The position numbers were made by a program, and so were the translations under genes. This document shows positions 54,179-61,998 of a stretch of 64,000 nt of DNA, piece by piece (the stretch's first letter is position 1; each line of letters opens with the position of its first letter). The DNA comes from Gleimia sp. 6138-11-ORH1 (GTDB lineage Bacteria; Actinomycetota; Actinomycetes; Actinomycetales; Actinomycetaceae): NCBI RefSeq assembly GCF_024814355.1, contig NZ_JANUXV010000005.1:1-64000 (forward strand), given 5' to 3'. The notes beneath the pieces were generated by a model that worked only from the letters and a program-made list of their open reading frames with translations, did not search any database and was not told the origin of the DNA.

Positions 54179-56058
54179 GTTCCCAGCCCACTTTGTTAGG
54201 TGGCCGTTATGAAGTACGCACCCTGATTGGGCGCGGTGGCATGGCGCAAGTTCACCTGGGTTTCGATACGCGACTGTCTCGCATCGTTGCAATTAAAATG
54301 CTTCGCACCGATTTAGCGCGTGATTCTATTTTCCAAACTCGGTTCCGACGTGAAGCTCAGGCAGCAGCATCACTTAACCACCCAAATATCGTAGCCGTCT
54401 ATGATACGAGTGAAGAAAATCTTAAACTACCAGATGGCTCCGTAGTCTCAGTTCCCTACATCGTCATGGAATACGTTGAGGGGCACACGGTGAAAGAACT
54501 GCTGGTGGGGGGCACTCCAGTTCCAATCGATGAAGCAGTTGAGATTATTTCTGGCGTTTTATCCGCTTTAGAGTATTCGCATACGCAGGGTTTCGTACAC
54601 CGCGATATTAAGCCGGGAAACATTATGCTCACCAACACCGGCAAAGTTAAAGTAATGGACTTTGGGATTGCCCGGGCTATTGCCGATTCTCAAGCGACTA
54701 TGACGCAAACTAATGCGGTAGTGGGCACTGCACAGTACCTGTCTCCGGAACAAGCGCGTGCGGAAGTTGTTGATGCCCGTTCTGACTTGTACTCAACCGG
54801 TTGTGTGCTTTTTGAACTTCTGACTGGACGCCCTCCTTTTAAGGGAGATTCAGCAGTTGCGGTAGCCTACCAGCACGTTTCTGAAGTTCCCCCTACTCCA
54901 TCTTCAATTACCCAGGATATTCCTGACGCGATTGACCGAGTAGTTTTGAAGTCTTTAGCAAAATCAAAGCAAGAGCGTTATACCAGTGCTGCGCAAATGC
55001 GAGTGGACTTAGAAAGAGCTTTAGCTGGTTCAGCGATTTCAGCTCCGGCGGTTAGTTCCTGGGAATCTCCTGCGGCAGGAAGCGCCGCTACTGCAACTAC
55101 TGTTTTACCGGCTACTGCCGCAACTACAGTTATGCCGGGTTCGGTGAAAGCTGCTGGACTTACAGAAACTAGCACTGATATGCAGGCAATTGGTAATGGA
55201 AAACAGGTTGAAGAAAAGCCTTCCAAACTTTGGCTGTGGATTTCTTTAGCTTTTGCTACTGTAATAGCTTTAGTTTTAGGTTACTGGCTTCTTTTTGCTT
55301 CCCAGGCAGTTGATCCGGAAACAGAAACTGTTGAAGTTCCTGCTTCAATTTTGAATGTAGATTTCGCAGAAGCTCGTAAGCAGTTAAATGAACTTGGTTT
55401 AGAAGGTGTCCAGGGGGAACCGGTTGCTTCCGATGAGGTAGAAAAAGGTAAAGTCGTTTCTTCCGATCCGGCGCCGGGCACTAAAGTTAATAAAAAATCT
55501 AAGGTGCAGCTGCGGATTTCAAGTGGTCCGAAAGAAGTTACAGTTCCCAACATCAAGGGGATGACTCAAGACCAGGCGCGTGAAGCCCTTAAGGCAGCTG
55601 GTTTAACGATTGGGGAAATTAACCGGATTGACGAACTGGGTGAACCTAAGGATCGGATTTTGCGAACCTCCCCAGAAATTGGTGCTCCGATTAAAAAGGG
55701 AACTGCGATTAACATTTTCATTGCTTCTGGGAACGTGATGGTTCCGGCAGATTTAGCTGGAAAACCGTTAGAGGAAGTGCGGACTATTTTGCAAGAACTT
55801 GATCTGCTGGTAGTTGAAAAGCAAGTGGAAACTGATGAACACTCCCAAGGAACGGTTATTTCAGTAAGCCCTCAGGGAATCTTACCAACTAAAACTAGCA
55901 TTACTGTGGAAGTGGCAGTTCCAGTTCCGGCTAAACCTGAACCGCCGAAAAACAACCCAGAAAACCCTGGCTCGGGTACGGATCCCAGTAAGCCAGAGGG
56001 CCCGGGAAATGAATCAGATAAACCAAAAGATCCTGAAAAACCGGGTGGGAACGGCTAA
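54172..56058 (+). CDS. pknB: PASTA-domain Ser/Thr protein kinase PknB
   Basis: A 628-residue kinase sensing cell-wall fragments. Kinase domain about residues 12-275 (GRGGMAQVH, IVAIKMLR, HRDIKPGNIML, VMDFGIAR, GTAQYLSPEQ), Ala/Thr-rich juxtamembrane region, membrane segment (about 355-375), three PASTA domains (about 385-585; VPNIKGMTQDQAREALKAAG is the second) and a Pro/Gly-rich tail. Mycobacterial PknB has four PASTA domains. Overlaps pknA by 7 nt with GGAGG upstream. Confidence 0.96.
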   Translation: MVSSQPTLLGGRYEVRTLIGRGGMAQVHLGFDTRLSRIVAIKMLRTDLARDSIFQTRFRREAQAAASLNHPNIVAVYDTSEENLKLPDGSVVSVPYIVMEYVEGHTVKELLVGGTPVPIDEAVEIISGVLSALEYSHTQGFVHRDIKPGNIMLTNTGKVKVMDFGIARAIADSQATMTQTNAVVGTAQYLSPEQARAEVVDARSDLYSTGCVLFELLTGRPPFKGDSAVAVAYQHVSEVPPTPSSITQDIPDAIDRVVLKSLAKSKQERYTSAAQMRVDLERALAGSAISAPAVSSWESPAAGSAATATTVLPATAATTVMPGSVKAAGLTETSTDMQAIGNGKQVEEKPSKLWLWISLAFATVIALVLGYWLLFASQAVDPETETVEVPASILNVDFAEARKQLNELGLEGVQGEPVASDEVEKGKVVSSDPAPGTKVNKKSKVQLRISSGPKEVTVPNIKGMTQDQAREALKAAGLTIGEINRIDELGEPKDRILRTSPEIGAPIKKGTAINIFIASGNVMVPADLAGKPLEEVRTILQELDLLVVEKQVETDEHSQGTVISVSPQGILPTKTSITVEVAVPVPAKPEPPKNNPENPGSGTDPSKPEGPGNESDKPKDPEKPGGNG

Positions 56059-56077
56059 GGGCCGGTCACTTTGATAG

Positions 56078-56118
56078 GTAGCTGGTGGAAGTTTAATGGC
56101 TTCCGCCAGCTACTTTTT
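56078..56118 (+). terminator. Terminator of the fhaA-pknB operon
   Basis: The stem gtagctggtggaag / cttccgccagctac (one G-T pair), loop of 8 nt, then TTTTT. Confidence 0.9.
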
Positions 56119-56127
56119 ATTTAAAAC

Positions 56128-56160
56128 TGTCCCCTTGAAAGATTTTCTTTCAAGGGGACA
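56128..56160 (-). terminator. Terminator of crgA
   Basis: A perfect 15-bp stem (tgtccccttgaaaga / tctttcaaggggaca), 3-nt loop. On the minus strand GTTTT follows. It is 41 nt after the crgA stop. Confidence 0.75.
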
Positions 56161-56200
56161 GAGAAACTTTAAACTAAATTTTCAGTTAGCTGACATTCAC

Positions 56201-56470
56201 TTAACGCCAGCGTAAGGTCATGAAGAACCCCACTAGCATTAGGCCCAAACCTAAGGCCATATTCCAGTGTCCAACTCCGGGGATGGGGTACTGGGCGCCG
56301 CTCATGTAATAGGTCAGCATAACCAGTAGGCCTAAGATCATTAGGGTAATGAAAGTAGGTGCCCACCAGGTAGGTGAAAGAGGCACATCATCTACCCATG
56401 ACTTTTGAATTTCCGTATCAGCCTGTACGACTTGCTTATTCTTCTTTTTACGTTTACGTGATTCAGGCAC
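56201..56470 (-). CDS. crgA: Cell division protein CrgA
   Basis: An 89-residue membrane protein with a very basic start (ESRKRKKKNKQ) and two membrane segments (about residues 35-57 and 70-87), with SPTWWAPTF and YPIPGVGHWNMALGLGLMLVGF as in CrgA. It recruits late division and wall-synthesis proteins. GTG start with AAAGG upstream. Its place opposite the DUF881/sortase genes is typical for actinobacteria. Confidence 0.94.
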   Translation of the reverse strand: MPESRKRKKKNKQVVQADTEIQKSWVDDVPLSPTWWAPTFITLMILGLLVMLTYYMSGAQYPIPGVGHWNMALGLGLMLVGFFMTLRWR

Positions 56471-56590
56471 CTACGTAACCTTTCTAGTTTTATTAGATGA
56501 GTTAGTTTTCCACTTGAAACCCATCGATTATCAATCAATACTAAAATTAGATTATCAGTAAAAACACTATCTGGGGAGGAGCCTTCACGC

Positions 56591-57310
56591 GTGGGCAATC
56601 AGAAAACGAAGTTCTCCTTAGTTTCCAGTCTCTTTGTGTTACTACCAATGGTTGCCATTGGGATTCTCTTTACGATCAGCTACCTTTCAAACGACACAAC
56701 TCAAACCACTCGTTTAGGGGTAGACCTGCCGTCTTTGGCTCGAAATAAAGAAGCTACTGTTGAAGCATTACAGGCGGAAGTTACTGCAGCTAAAAACCAA
56801 GTTGAGTTACTTACGAAGCAAGCAAAAGTTCCCACTTCTGACGCCGTTACCCAACCTCACGGATACCGTGGGCCTGGAATCTCGGTAGCTTTAACAGATG
56901 CCCCCTATACTGATAAATTGCCTGATGGGGCGTCTGCGGATGACCTGGTGATTCACCAGGGTGATATTGAAGCGGTCTTTAACGCGCTTTGGGCTGGCGG
57001 AGCAGATTCTGTGGCCATTGGTGGGTTGGAAGTTCGCCCAAATACGTTAGTGCGTTGTGTGGGTAACGTGATTAACATTAACGGTAAATTACACTCTCCG
57101 CCTTTTGTTATTTCAGCTATCGGTGACCCGCAAAATCTGAAGCAAGCAATTGCTAATGATGAGGCAATCCAGATCTTCCAACAATACGTAAACCGCTACC
57201 ATTTAGGTTTCCATGTCGAAGAGTCATCGGATATTGTTATTACCAGGGTTAAAACGCTAACCGACTATAAGTATGTGAGAGTATTAAAAGATGGAAGCAC
57301 GTCACGCTAG
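56591..57310 (+). CDS. DUF881 family membrane protein
   Basis: A 239-residue protein with one N-terminal membrane segment (about residues 12-33) followed by a short coiled coil (VEALQAEVTAAKNQVELLTKQA) and the DUF881 domain (GPGISVALTDAP ... GGADSVAIGGLEV). Outside-facing role at the division or wall machinery is presumed from neighbours. GTG start with GGGAGGAG upstream. Overlaps the sortase gene by 20 nt. Confidence 0.92.
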   Translation: MGNQKTKFSLVSSLFVLLPMVAIGILFTISYLSNDTTQTTRLGVDLPSLARNKEATVEALQAEVTAAKNQVELLTKQAKVPTSDAVTQPHGYRGPGISVALTDAPYTDKLPDGASADDLVIHQGDIEAVFNALWAGGADSVAIGGLEVRPNTLVRCVGNVININGKLHSPPFVISAIGDPQNLKQAIANDEAIQIFQQYVNRYHLGFHVEESSDIVITRVKTLTDYKYVRVLKDGSTSR

Positions 57311-58073
57311 GCATGAGAAGCCTCGCCACGCTAAGCCAATTGAAGAGCAGGAAAAACCAAAAACTCCTTTATTTGCAGCACTAATTGGGGTAGTTGGTGA
57401 AGTACTAATTACGATTTCTTTAGTTTTGGGTCTGTTTGTTTTCTGGCAGGTTGTCTGGACTTCTTGGGAAGTTAATCGCCAGCTCGATCAGGCAGTTTCC
57501 CAGTTCGATAAAGCTTTGAAACCCCTCCCTAAACAGGGCAATAAGTTGAAGATTGGTGAACCTCGTACAGATGCTCCGCCAGTTGCTAAGGTTGATGCGA
57601 ATGGAGCTCCTTTAGGTAAGTTGCACGTTCCTCGTTGGAACGCGATTGTGCCCATGGCTGAAGGGGTCGGATTAGACGTTATTAACCAAGGCTACGCCGG
57701 ACATTACCCAACTACGCAGGCTTTAGGGGAAGTTGGTAACTTTGCTTTAGCAGCGCACCGTCTTTCTTATGGGAATGCTTTCCAATATGTTCACGACCTA
57801 CAGGTCGGTGACCGAATTGTGGCGGAAACTTCTGACGCGTTTTTCGTTTATGAAGTTTCCAGTTGGGAAATTGTTGAGCCAACACAGGTTGAGGTATTAG
57901 AGCCGGTTCCTAATCAGGTGGGGATTCAGCCTACGGAACGTTTAATGACATTAACTACCTGCGATCCGATCTGGGGTAATTCACACCGGTATATTGTTTA
58001 CACCAAGTATGTTCATTGGGTGCCTCGCGAAAGTGGAATCCCCCAGGAACTTGCTAATACTTTGAAGGGATAA
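57291..58073 (+). CDS. Class E sortase
   Basis: A 260-residue transpeptidase anchoring surface proteins. Basic His/Arg-rich cytoplasmic tail, membrane segment (about residues 36-60), sortase barrel with FALAAHRLSYGNAF (His), catalytic Cys in LTTCDPIWG and Arg in SHRYIVY. The LTTCDP-type site fits class E, which prefers LAXTG-like signals. Could act on the adhesin at the left end of the window, whose sorting signal is unseen. Confidence 0.93.
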   Translation: MEARHARHEKPRHAKPIEEQEKPKTPLFAALIGVVGEVLITISLVLGLFVFWQVVWTSWEVNRQLDQAVSQFDKALKPLPKQGNKLKIGEPRTDAPPVAKVDANGAPLGKLHVPRWNAIVPMAEGVGLDVINQGYAGHYPTTQALGEVGNFALAAHRLSYGNAFQYVHDLQVGDRIVAETSDAFFVYEVSSWEIVEPTQVEVLEPVPNQVGIQPTERLMTLTTCDPIWGNSHRYIVYTKYVHWVPRESGIPQELANTLKG

Positions 58074-58079
58074 AGGCTT

Positions 58080-58235
58080 ATGTACGCATGGATATTTCGG
58101 CATTTGCCGGGTCCAACTTGGTTAAAAGTTGCTCAGTCGCTTTTATTGGTTGGGGTGATCGTTTACGCGCTGCTAACCTGGGGTTTTCCCTGGGCGCAAG
58201 ATTACTTTGGGTTGAGTGAATCAACTGTTTCGTAA
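58080..58235 (+). CDS. Small conserved-type membrane protein next to sortase
   Basis: A 51-residue protein (MYAWIFRHLPGPTWLKVAQS, one membrane segment LLLVGVIVYALLTWGFPW, short tail). The gene starts 6 nt after the sortase stop and the sequence W-I-x-R-x-LPGP ... FPW is, from memory, a recurring pattern in short actinobacterial proteins near sortase genes; I cannot search to confirm. Probably cotranscribed with the sortase. Role unknown. Confidence 0.75.
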   Translation: MYAWIFRHLPGPTWLKVAQSLLLVGVIVYALLTWGFPWAQDYFGLSESTVS

Positions 58236-58255
58236 CCGGTTGCGGCTTTAAAATT

Positions 58256-58303
58256 TCCCGAGGGCGTTAGTATAGCTTTATACAACGCCCTCGGGATTTT
58301 TAA
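58256..58303. terminator. Bidirectional terminator built from an inverted CGCCCTCG motif pair
   Basis: The stem tcccgagggcgtt / aacgccctcggga continues after a 2-nt bulge-like step into gtata/tatac, and is flanked by T-rich sequence on both strands. It lies between the small membrane protein and the convergent coiled-coil protein gene. Both arms contain the overrepresented octamer. Confidence 0.9.
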
Positions 58304-58325
58304 TGTACTACTGGAAGCTTACTGG

Positions 58326-59294
58326 TTAGGGGTTACGGATACTTTCGCACTTTGCTTGCGCGTCTGCTTTTGCACTGGCCAGATCCCAGCCGAGGGAACG
58401 CCGGTATTCGTAGACGTTATCGCCTTCGCAGTTATCTCCGTATAGTAAAACGTCATTATCTTCAGATTGATTTTGAGTTGCTTTTTCCTTGTCCTTTTCA
58501 GGCTCTTTCTTAGGATCTTTTGTGTCTTCTTCGTTTTCTACGGGTTTTGCGAAAGCTGCCAGGTCTTTATCGATTTGCGCTACCAGTGTTTTTGCGTTGG
58601 TAATGACTTTTTTGTCATTTTCAATCTGCTTTAAGCGTTCTTCTAAAACTTCTACGGCAGTTACTTCCGCGGTGTACGCCGTAATTTTTGCGTCTAGGTC
58701 TGATAGTGTAGTTTCTGCCTGTTTCAGGTTTTGAGTTCCACCTGAGGTGGTAACGTAACCTGCTTGGTGTTTAGCTCTTTCAATTACGGCGCTTACCATT
58801 AGTTTTGCGCCTTTAAACTGGTCTACCTGTTTTTCTAACTGCTCGGAAAGATTCTTAAGTTGGAAGTTTTTTAGAGAGGTTTCTAAATCGGTAGCGGCGT
58901 TGTCAATCTGGGTGATGATTCGCCGATTATTCTCGATTGCATCCTTATATTCGCGTTCGTTGGAATTTGGGGTGCAAGCGTCTGTAATAAGGCTGTATTG
59001 TGCAATCGCGTCTTCAATTAAGTTGATATTCTTTTTCCCACTGCTGAAAGAACTGAAGCCCTCTGCGTGTGGGGCTTTTTCTAAACTCGCAATGATTTCT
59101 TCGGCGTGAGTTTTAGAAGATTGGAACTGCTTATCAAGTTCCGCGTAGGTTTCGTTTAAGCTCATGCAGTCTTGCCGGTGGGCGGCGGTTGCCGTTCGGT
59201 AGGCTAAAGTGCCGACTCCGAAAACGAGTAGTAACGCTAGTGTTGTTGCAATAAATGCTTGCATTTCTAACGTTAAGGATCTAAACCACTTCAC
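58326..59294 (-). CDS. Hypothetical membrane-anchored coiled-coil protein
   Basis: A 322-residue protein I do not recognise. One N-terminal membrane segment (about residues 12-33), then heptad-rich helices (about 45-250) with a repeated pattern (FSSGKKNINLIEDAI and TSGGTQNLKQAETTL), an acidic/lysine low-complexity linker (about 252-280) and a C-terminal segment with two cysteines (DNCEGDN ... AKCESIRN) that may form a disulfide outside the cell. GTG start. Confidence 0.75.
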   Translation of the reverse strand: MKWFRSLTLEMQAFIATTLALLLVFGVGTLAYRTATAAHRQDCMSLNETYAELDKQFQSSKTHAEEIIASLEKAPHAEGFSSFSSGKKNINLIEDAIAQYSLITDACTPNSNEREYKDAIENNRRIITQIDNAATDLETSLKNFQLKNLSEQLEKQVDQFKGAKLMVSAVIERAKHQAGYVTTSGGTQNLKQAETTLSDLDAKITAYTAEVTAVEVLEERLKQIENDKKVITNAKTLVAQIDKDLAAFAKPVENEEDTKDPKKEPEKDKEKATQNQSEDNDVLLYGDNCEGDNVYEYRRSLGWDLASAKADAQAKCESIRNP

Positions 59295-59611
59295 TATTAA
59301 TTACTTTCGTGTTTTGGGATAAACAACCTAGTTTCTATCCTTTAGTTTACTTGCTTTAAGGCGGAATAGGAAACGTTTGTTACTATTTCGGTTTCACGGG
59401 TAGCTGTGTATAAGGTGGATATTTTGAAAATTAACTTGTTAATTCTGTGAATTATCCACAGGGTTTCCCACAATCTGGGGAAACTACATTAGTGTAGTTT
59501 TCCCCAGATTGTGGACAGGTTTGTGGAAAACTACGCTTCAGTAAAGGCTTAGCAAATAAAAACGCCAACCCGAACTTGAAAGTTCAGATTGGCGCCCTCG
59601 GAAAATCTTAT
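59295..59611. promoter_or_regulatory. Gap with DnaA-box cluster and long inverted repeat
   Basis: No gene. DnaA-box-like sequences: TTATCCACA (59452-59460, perfect), TGTGGACAG (59510-59518, reverse of CTGTCCACA) and TGTGGAAAA (59522-59530, reverse of TTTTCCACA). An A+T-rich stretch (59420-59451) adjoins them. A near-perfect 21-bp inverted repeat occupies 59468-59514. A CGCCCTCG copy is at 59593-59600. Confidence 0.5.
59468..59514. repeat. 21-bp inverted repeat between DnaA-box-like sequences
   Basis: The left arm ccacaatctggggaaactac and the right arm gtagttttccccagattgtg are complementary apart from one extra T, with a loop of about 4 nt. The outer ends carry the CCACA/TGTGG core of DnaA-like boxes. 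Neither side has a T-run, so it is not a simple terminator. Confidence 0.75.
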
Positions 59612-60532
59612 TTACCGTATCCAAACTGCGAAAGAAAGCAGCAAAATAGCCGAAAATAAGAAACCGATAAAAATTAGCTCAGCAGCCCGCTTAGCTTCTC
59701 CCACAGTCCGCCCCGGCCGAGGCAAAGCAAACTTATAAATCAACCAAGTCAAAAGCCCACCGGTCAGCATGCCACCTAAATGACCCTGCCAAGAAATCCC
59801 AGAGAAACTAAAGCTAATAATTAAGTTAACTACCAGCAAGAAACCCATCGACCGCGCATCAACTCCAGTTTGCCGCTGCAAAATGAAAATTGCCGCGAAC
59901 AAACCAAAAATGCCGCCGCTGGCTCCCACTGTCCAAGCAATCTGACTAGTGAACAAAGTCCACAGGAGAGCAGCCAGTGAGCCACCAAATACTGATGCGA
60001 AGAAAATCCCCAGATATTTAGCTACCCCCAGCGTCCGCTCCAGCGGATTACCCACCAGGTAAAGTGAATACATGTTAAACAGCAGGTGAACAAACCCACC
60101 GTGGATCAGCATTACCGTTAAAAACCGCCACGGTTGCGATAACGCTGCCACCGGGTGAAAAGCAAGTAACCCAGCGACAGAGGGAAAAACAAACGCAGCT
60201 AAAGAAACTATCGTAATCACCGCAACTAAAACATTAGTTGCGGTGAGGGTGACTCCTCCGCCGAACCAAGTTTTCGTAGAAAAAGGTGACTGCCCCGCTG
60301 ACTTAACTGGAGTTGAAGAGTATCCTCCGTTAGAGACTACCCCCAGGTGAGCGACTGACTCTGAAGCACAGTCTGCGCACACTGTCGCAACTTCAGTTGG
60401 AACGGTGCAGGTTAAACAGGTATTTCGCTGGCAACGTTTACATTTAGAGATCGCCTGCTCACGTGGGTGACGGTAGCAGGCGATCCATTCAAAATTCTCA
60501 AACCGTTGCCCATAGTTAGGCTGGTCGTTCAA
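59612..60532 (-). CDS. Rhomboid family intramembrane serine protease with zinc-binding head
   Basis: A 306-residue protein. Residues about 14-60 hold paired cysteines and histidine (CYRHP, CKRCQRNTCLTC, CADC) like a B-box zinc domain; the C-terminal six-segment rhomboid domain has the nucleophile in GASGGIFG and the His in WQGHLGG. TTG start 4 nt after the cyclophilin stop, with GAGGAT as ribosome site. Client proteins unknown. Confidence 0.92.
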   Translation of the reverse strand: MNDQPNYGQRFENFEWIACYRHPREQAISKCKRCQRNTCLTCTVPTEVATVCADCASESVAHLGVVSNGGYSSTPVKSAGQSPFSTKTWFGGGVTLTATNVLVAVITIVSLAAFVFPSVAGLLAFHPVAALSQPWRFLTVMLIHGGFVHLLFNMYSLYLVGNPLERTLGVAKYLGIFFASVFGGSLAALLWTLFTSQIAWTVGASGGIFGLFAAIFILQRQTGVDARSMGFLLVVNLIISFSFSGISWQGHLGGMLTGGLLTWLIYKFALPRPGRTVGEAKRAAELIFIGFLFSAILLLSFAVWIR

Positions 60533-60536
60533 CGGA

Positions 60537-61058
60537 TTAATCCTCGATTTCGATGTGGAAAATAATTACTTCATCAACTGGACGGTCTTGGAAAGAAACT
60601 CGCACGTTAGCAATCTGATCTACTACCTGCTTAGATTCCTCATCGGCTACCTTACCGAAAATAGTGTGGTTTCCGTTCAAATGTGGAGTAGGTGCCACGG
60701 TAATGAAGAACTGGCTTCCGTTAGTGCCCTTTCCCATACGCTTACCGGCGTTAGCCATAGCCAATAAATAAGGTTCAGAGAACTTTAGGTCAGGATGAAT
60801 TTCGTCGTCAAAAACATAGCCGGGGCCGCCGAAGCCCATTCCCAGCGGGTCACCGCCTTGAATCATGAAACCAGAGATGACGCGGTGGAAAATAACTCCA
60901 TCATAAAGTGGCTCATTCATAGTTTCGCCAGTTTCTGGATGAGTCCAAGGGCGGGTTCCGCGAGCTAAGTCAGCAAAGTTCTGGACAGTTACAGGGGCAT
61001 GTTCAGGGTAAAGCTCCAGGCGAATGTTGCCGAGCGAAGTTTGAATTGTAGCTTTCAT
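60537..61058 (-). CDS. Peptidyl-prolyl cis-trans isomerase (cyclophilin)
   Basis: A 173-residue cyclophilin catalysing proline isomerisation. [42 protein letters not shown] are the active-site blocks. The ATG has AGGAG upstream. The cyclophilin-rhomboid pair lies near oriC in many actinobacteria. Confidence 0.96.
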   Translation of the reverse strand: MKATIQTSLGNIRLELYPEHAPVTVQNFADLARGTRPWTHPETGETMNEPLYDGVIFHRVISGFMIQGGDPLGMGFGGPGYVFDDEIHPDLKFSEPYLLAMANAGKRMGKGTNGSQFFITVAPTPHLNGNHTIFGKVADEESKQVVDQIANVRVSFQDRPVDEVIIFHIEIED

Positions 61059-61258
61059 ACTCCTAATTCTGACATAAGTTCCCCAAACTGCCCGGGTGAA
61101 GCCGAACGATTTTGCGCAATTTAAGTCGATTTTTCATTTCTTCGTAGATTTTCCTCTGCAAAACCGTCGATTTCATTGCAAAATAGAAAGTGAGAGAATT
61201 TTTTGCTGCTTTACGTTTTCAACGTTAAGGAGCGGAATTTATTTGGAAGGAAAGAATC

Positions 61259-61885
61259 ATGGCTGTTGATAAAAAGAAAATCCAGCAAGAGCTCGAAAAC
61301 CTAAGCGAAGTTGCTTTACGTCACGGTGAGGAACTGGTTTCTAAAGCTTCTCAACTAGCTGAACAAGGCTATGAGTGGGCTGCTCCAAAGGCACAGAGCC
61401 TGTACGAAGAAACAGTCACCTACGTGGCTCCAAAAATTGAAGAAGCTGCAGTAAAAGTACGTCCTTACCTTGATAACGTTCACGATAAGGTAGTTGAAGA
61501 ATACCTTCCTCGGATTGAAGAAGCTGCTCGTGAAGCTCAGCGTGCAATGGCTGAAGATGGCACTTTGGTTGAAAAAGTTTCTAAAGCCTCTGATGCTTCT
61601 ATTGAAGCGTTGAAAGCACCTAAAAAGCGTCGTTTCCGCGCCGGTCGTGTGGCTTTGTGGACGTTAGGAACCGCTGCGGTAGCAGGTGCCGGTTACCTGG
61701 CATGGCGTCGTTCTCAGCCAATCGACGATCCTTGGGCAGACGAATACTGGGCTGACCTTGATACTGATGTTGAAGTAGACGAGTTCATTGTTGAAGAAGC
61801 TACTTTACCTGAAGTTGATGCTGAACTGGCTGAGTTAGAAGAACTCGAAGCCTTAGAAGCTGAGCTGGAAAAGGACGAGAAGTAG
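61259..61885 (+). CDS. Hypothetical helical protein with one membrane segment
   Basis: A 208-residue protein. Amphipathic repeats of 11-residue type dominate the first 120 residues (EEAAVKVRPYLDNVHDKVVEEYLPRIEEAAREAQ), followed by a basic patch and a membrane segment (about 130-150, VALWTLGTAAVAGAGYLAW) and a very acidic C-terminal tail. It resembles DUF5324-like proteins near cyclophilin genes in actinobacteria. The start has GGAAGG upstream. Function unknown. Confidence 0.8.
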   Translation: MAVDKKKIQQELENLSEVALRHGEELVSKASQLAEQGYEWAAPKAQSLYEETVTYVAPKIEEAAVKVRPYLDNVHDKVVEEYLPRIEEAAREAQRAMAEDGTLVEKVSKASDASIEALKAPKKRRFRAGRVALWTLGTAAVAGAGYLAWRRSQPIDDPWADEYWADLDTDVEVDEFIVEEATLPEVDAELAELEELEALEAELEKDEK

Positions 61886-61904
61886 TCTTTTTCTAAACTT
61901 CTAG

Positions 61905-61944
61905 TGTGGTTGGTGTAGTTTAACTACACCAACCACATTTTTAT
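61905..61944 (+). terminator. Terminator after the helical protein gene
   Basis: The arms tgtggttggtgtagtt and aactacaccaaccaca pair over about 15 bp and are followed by TTTTTAT. Confidence 0.9.
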
Positions 61945-61998
61945 GCTTTCATGCGGAATGTAGTTTTCTCTTTATAAATAATCCGGTAAAAAGGTTCT

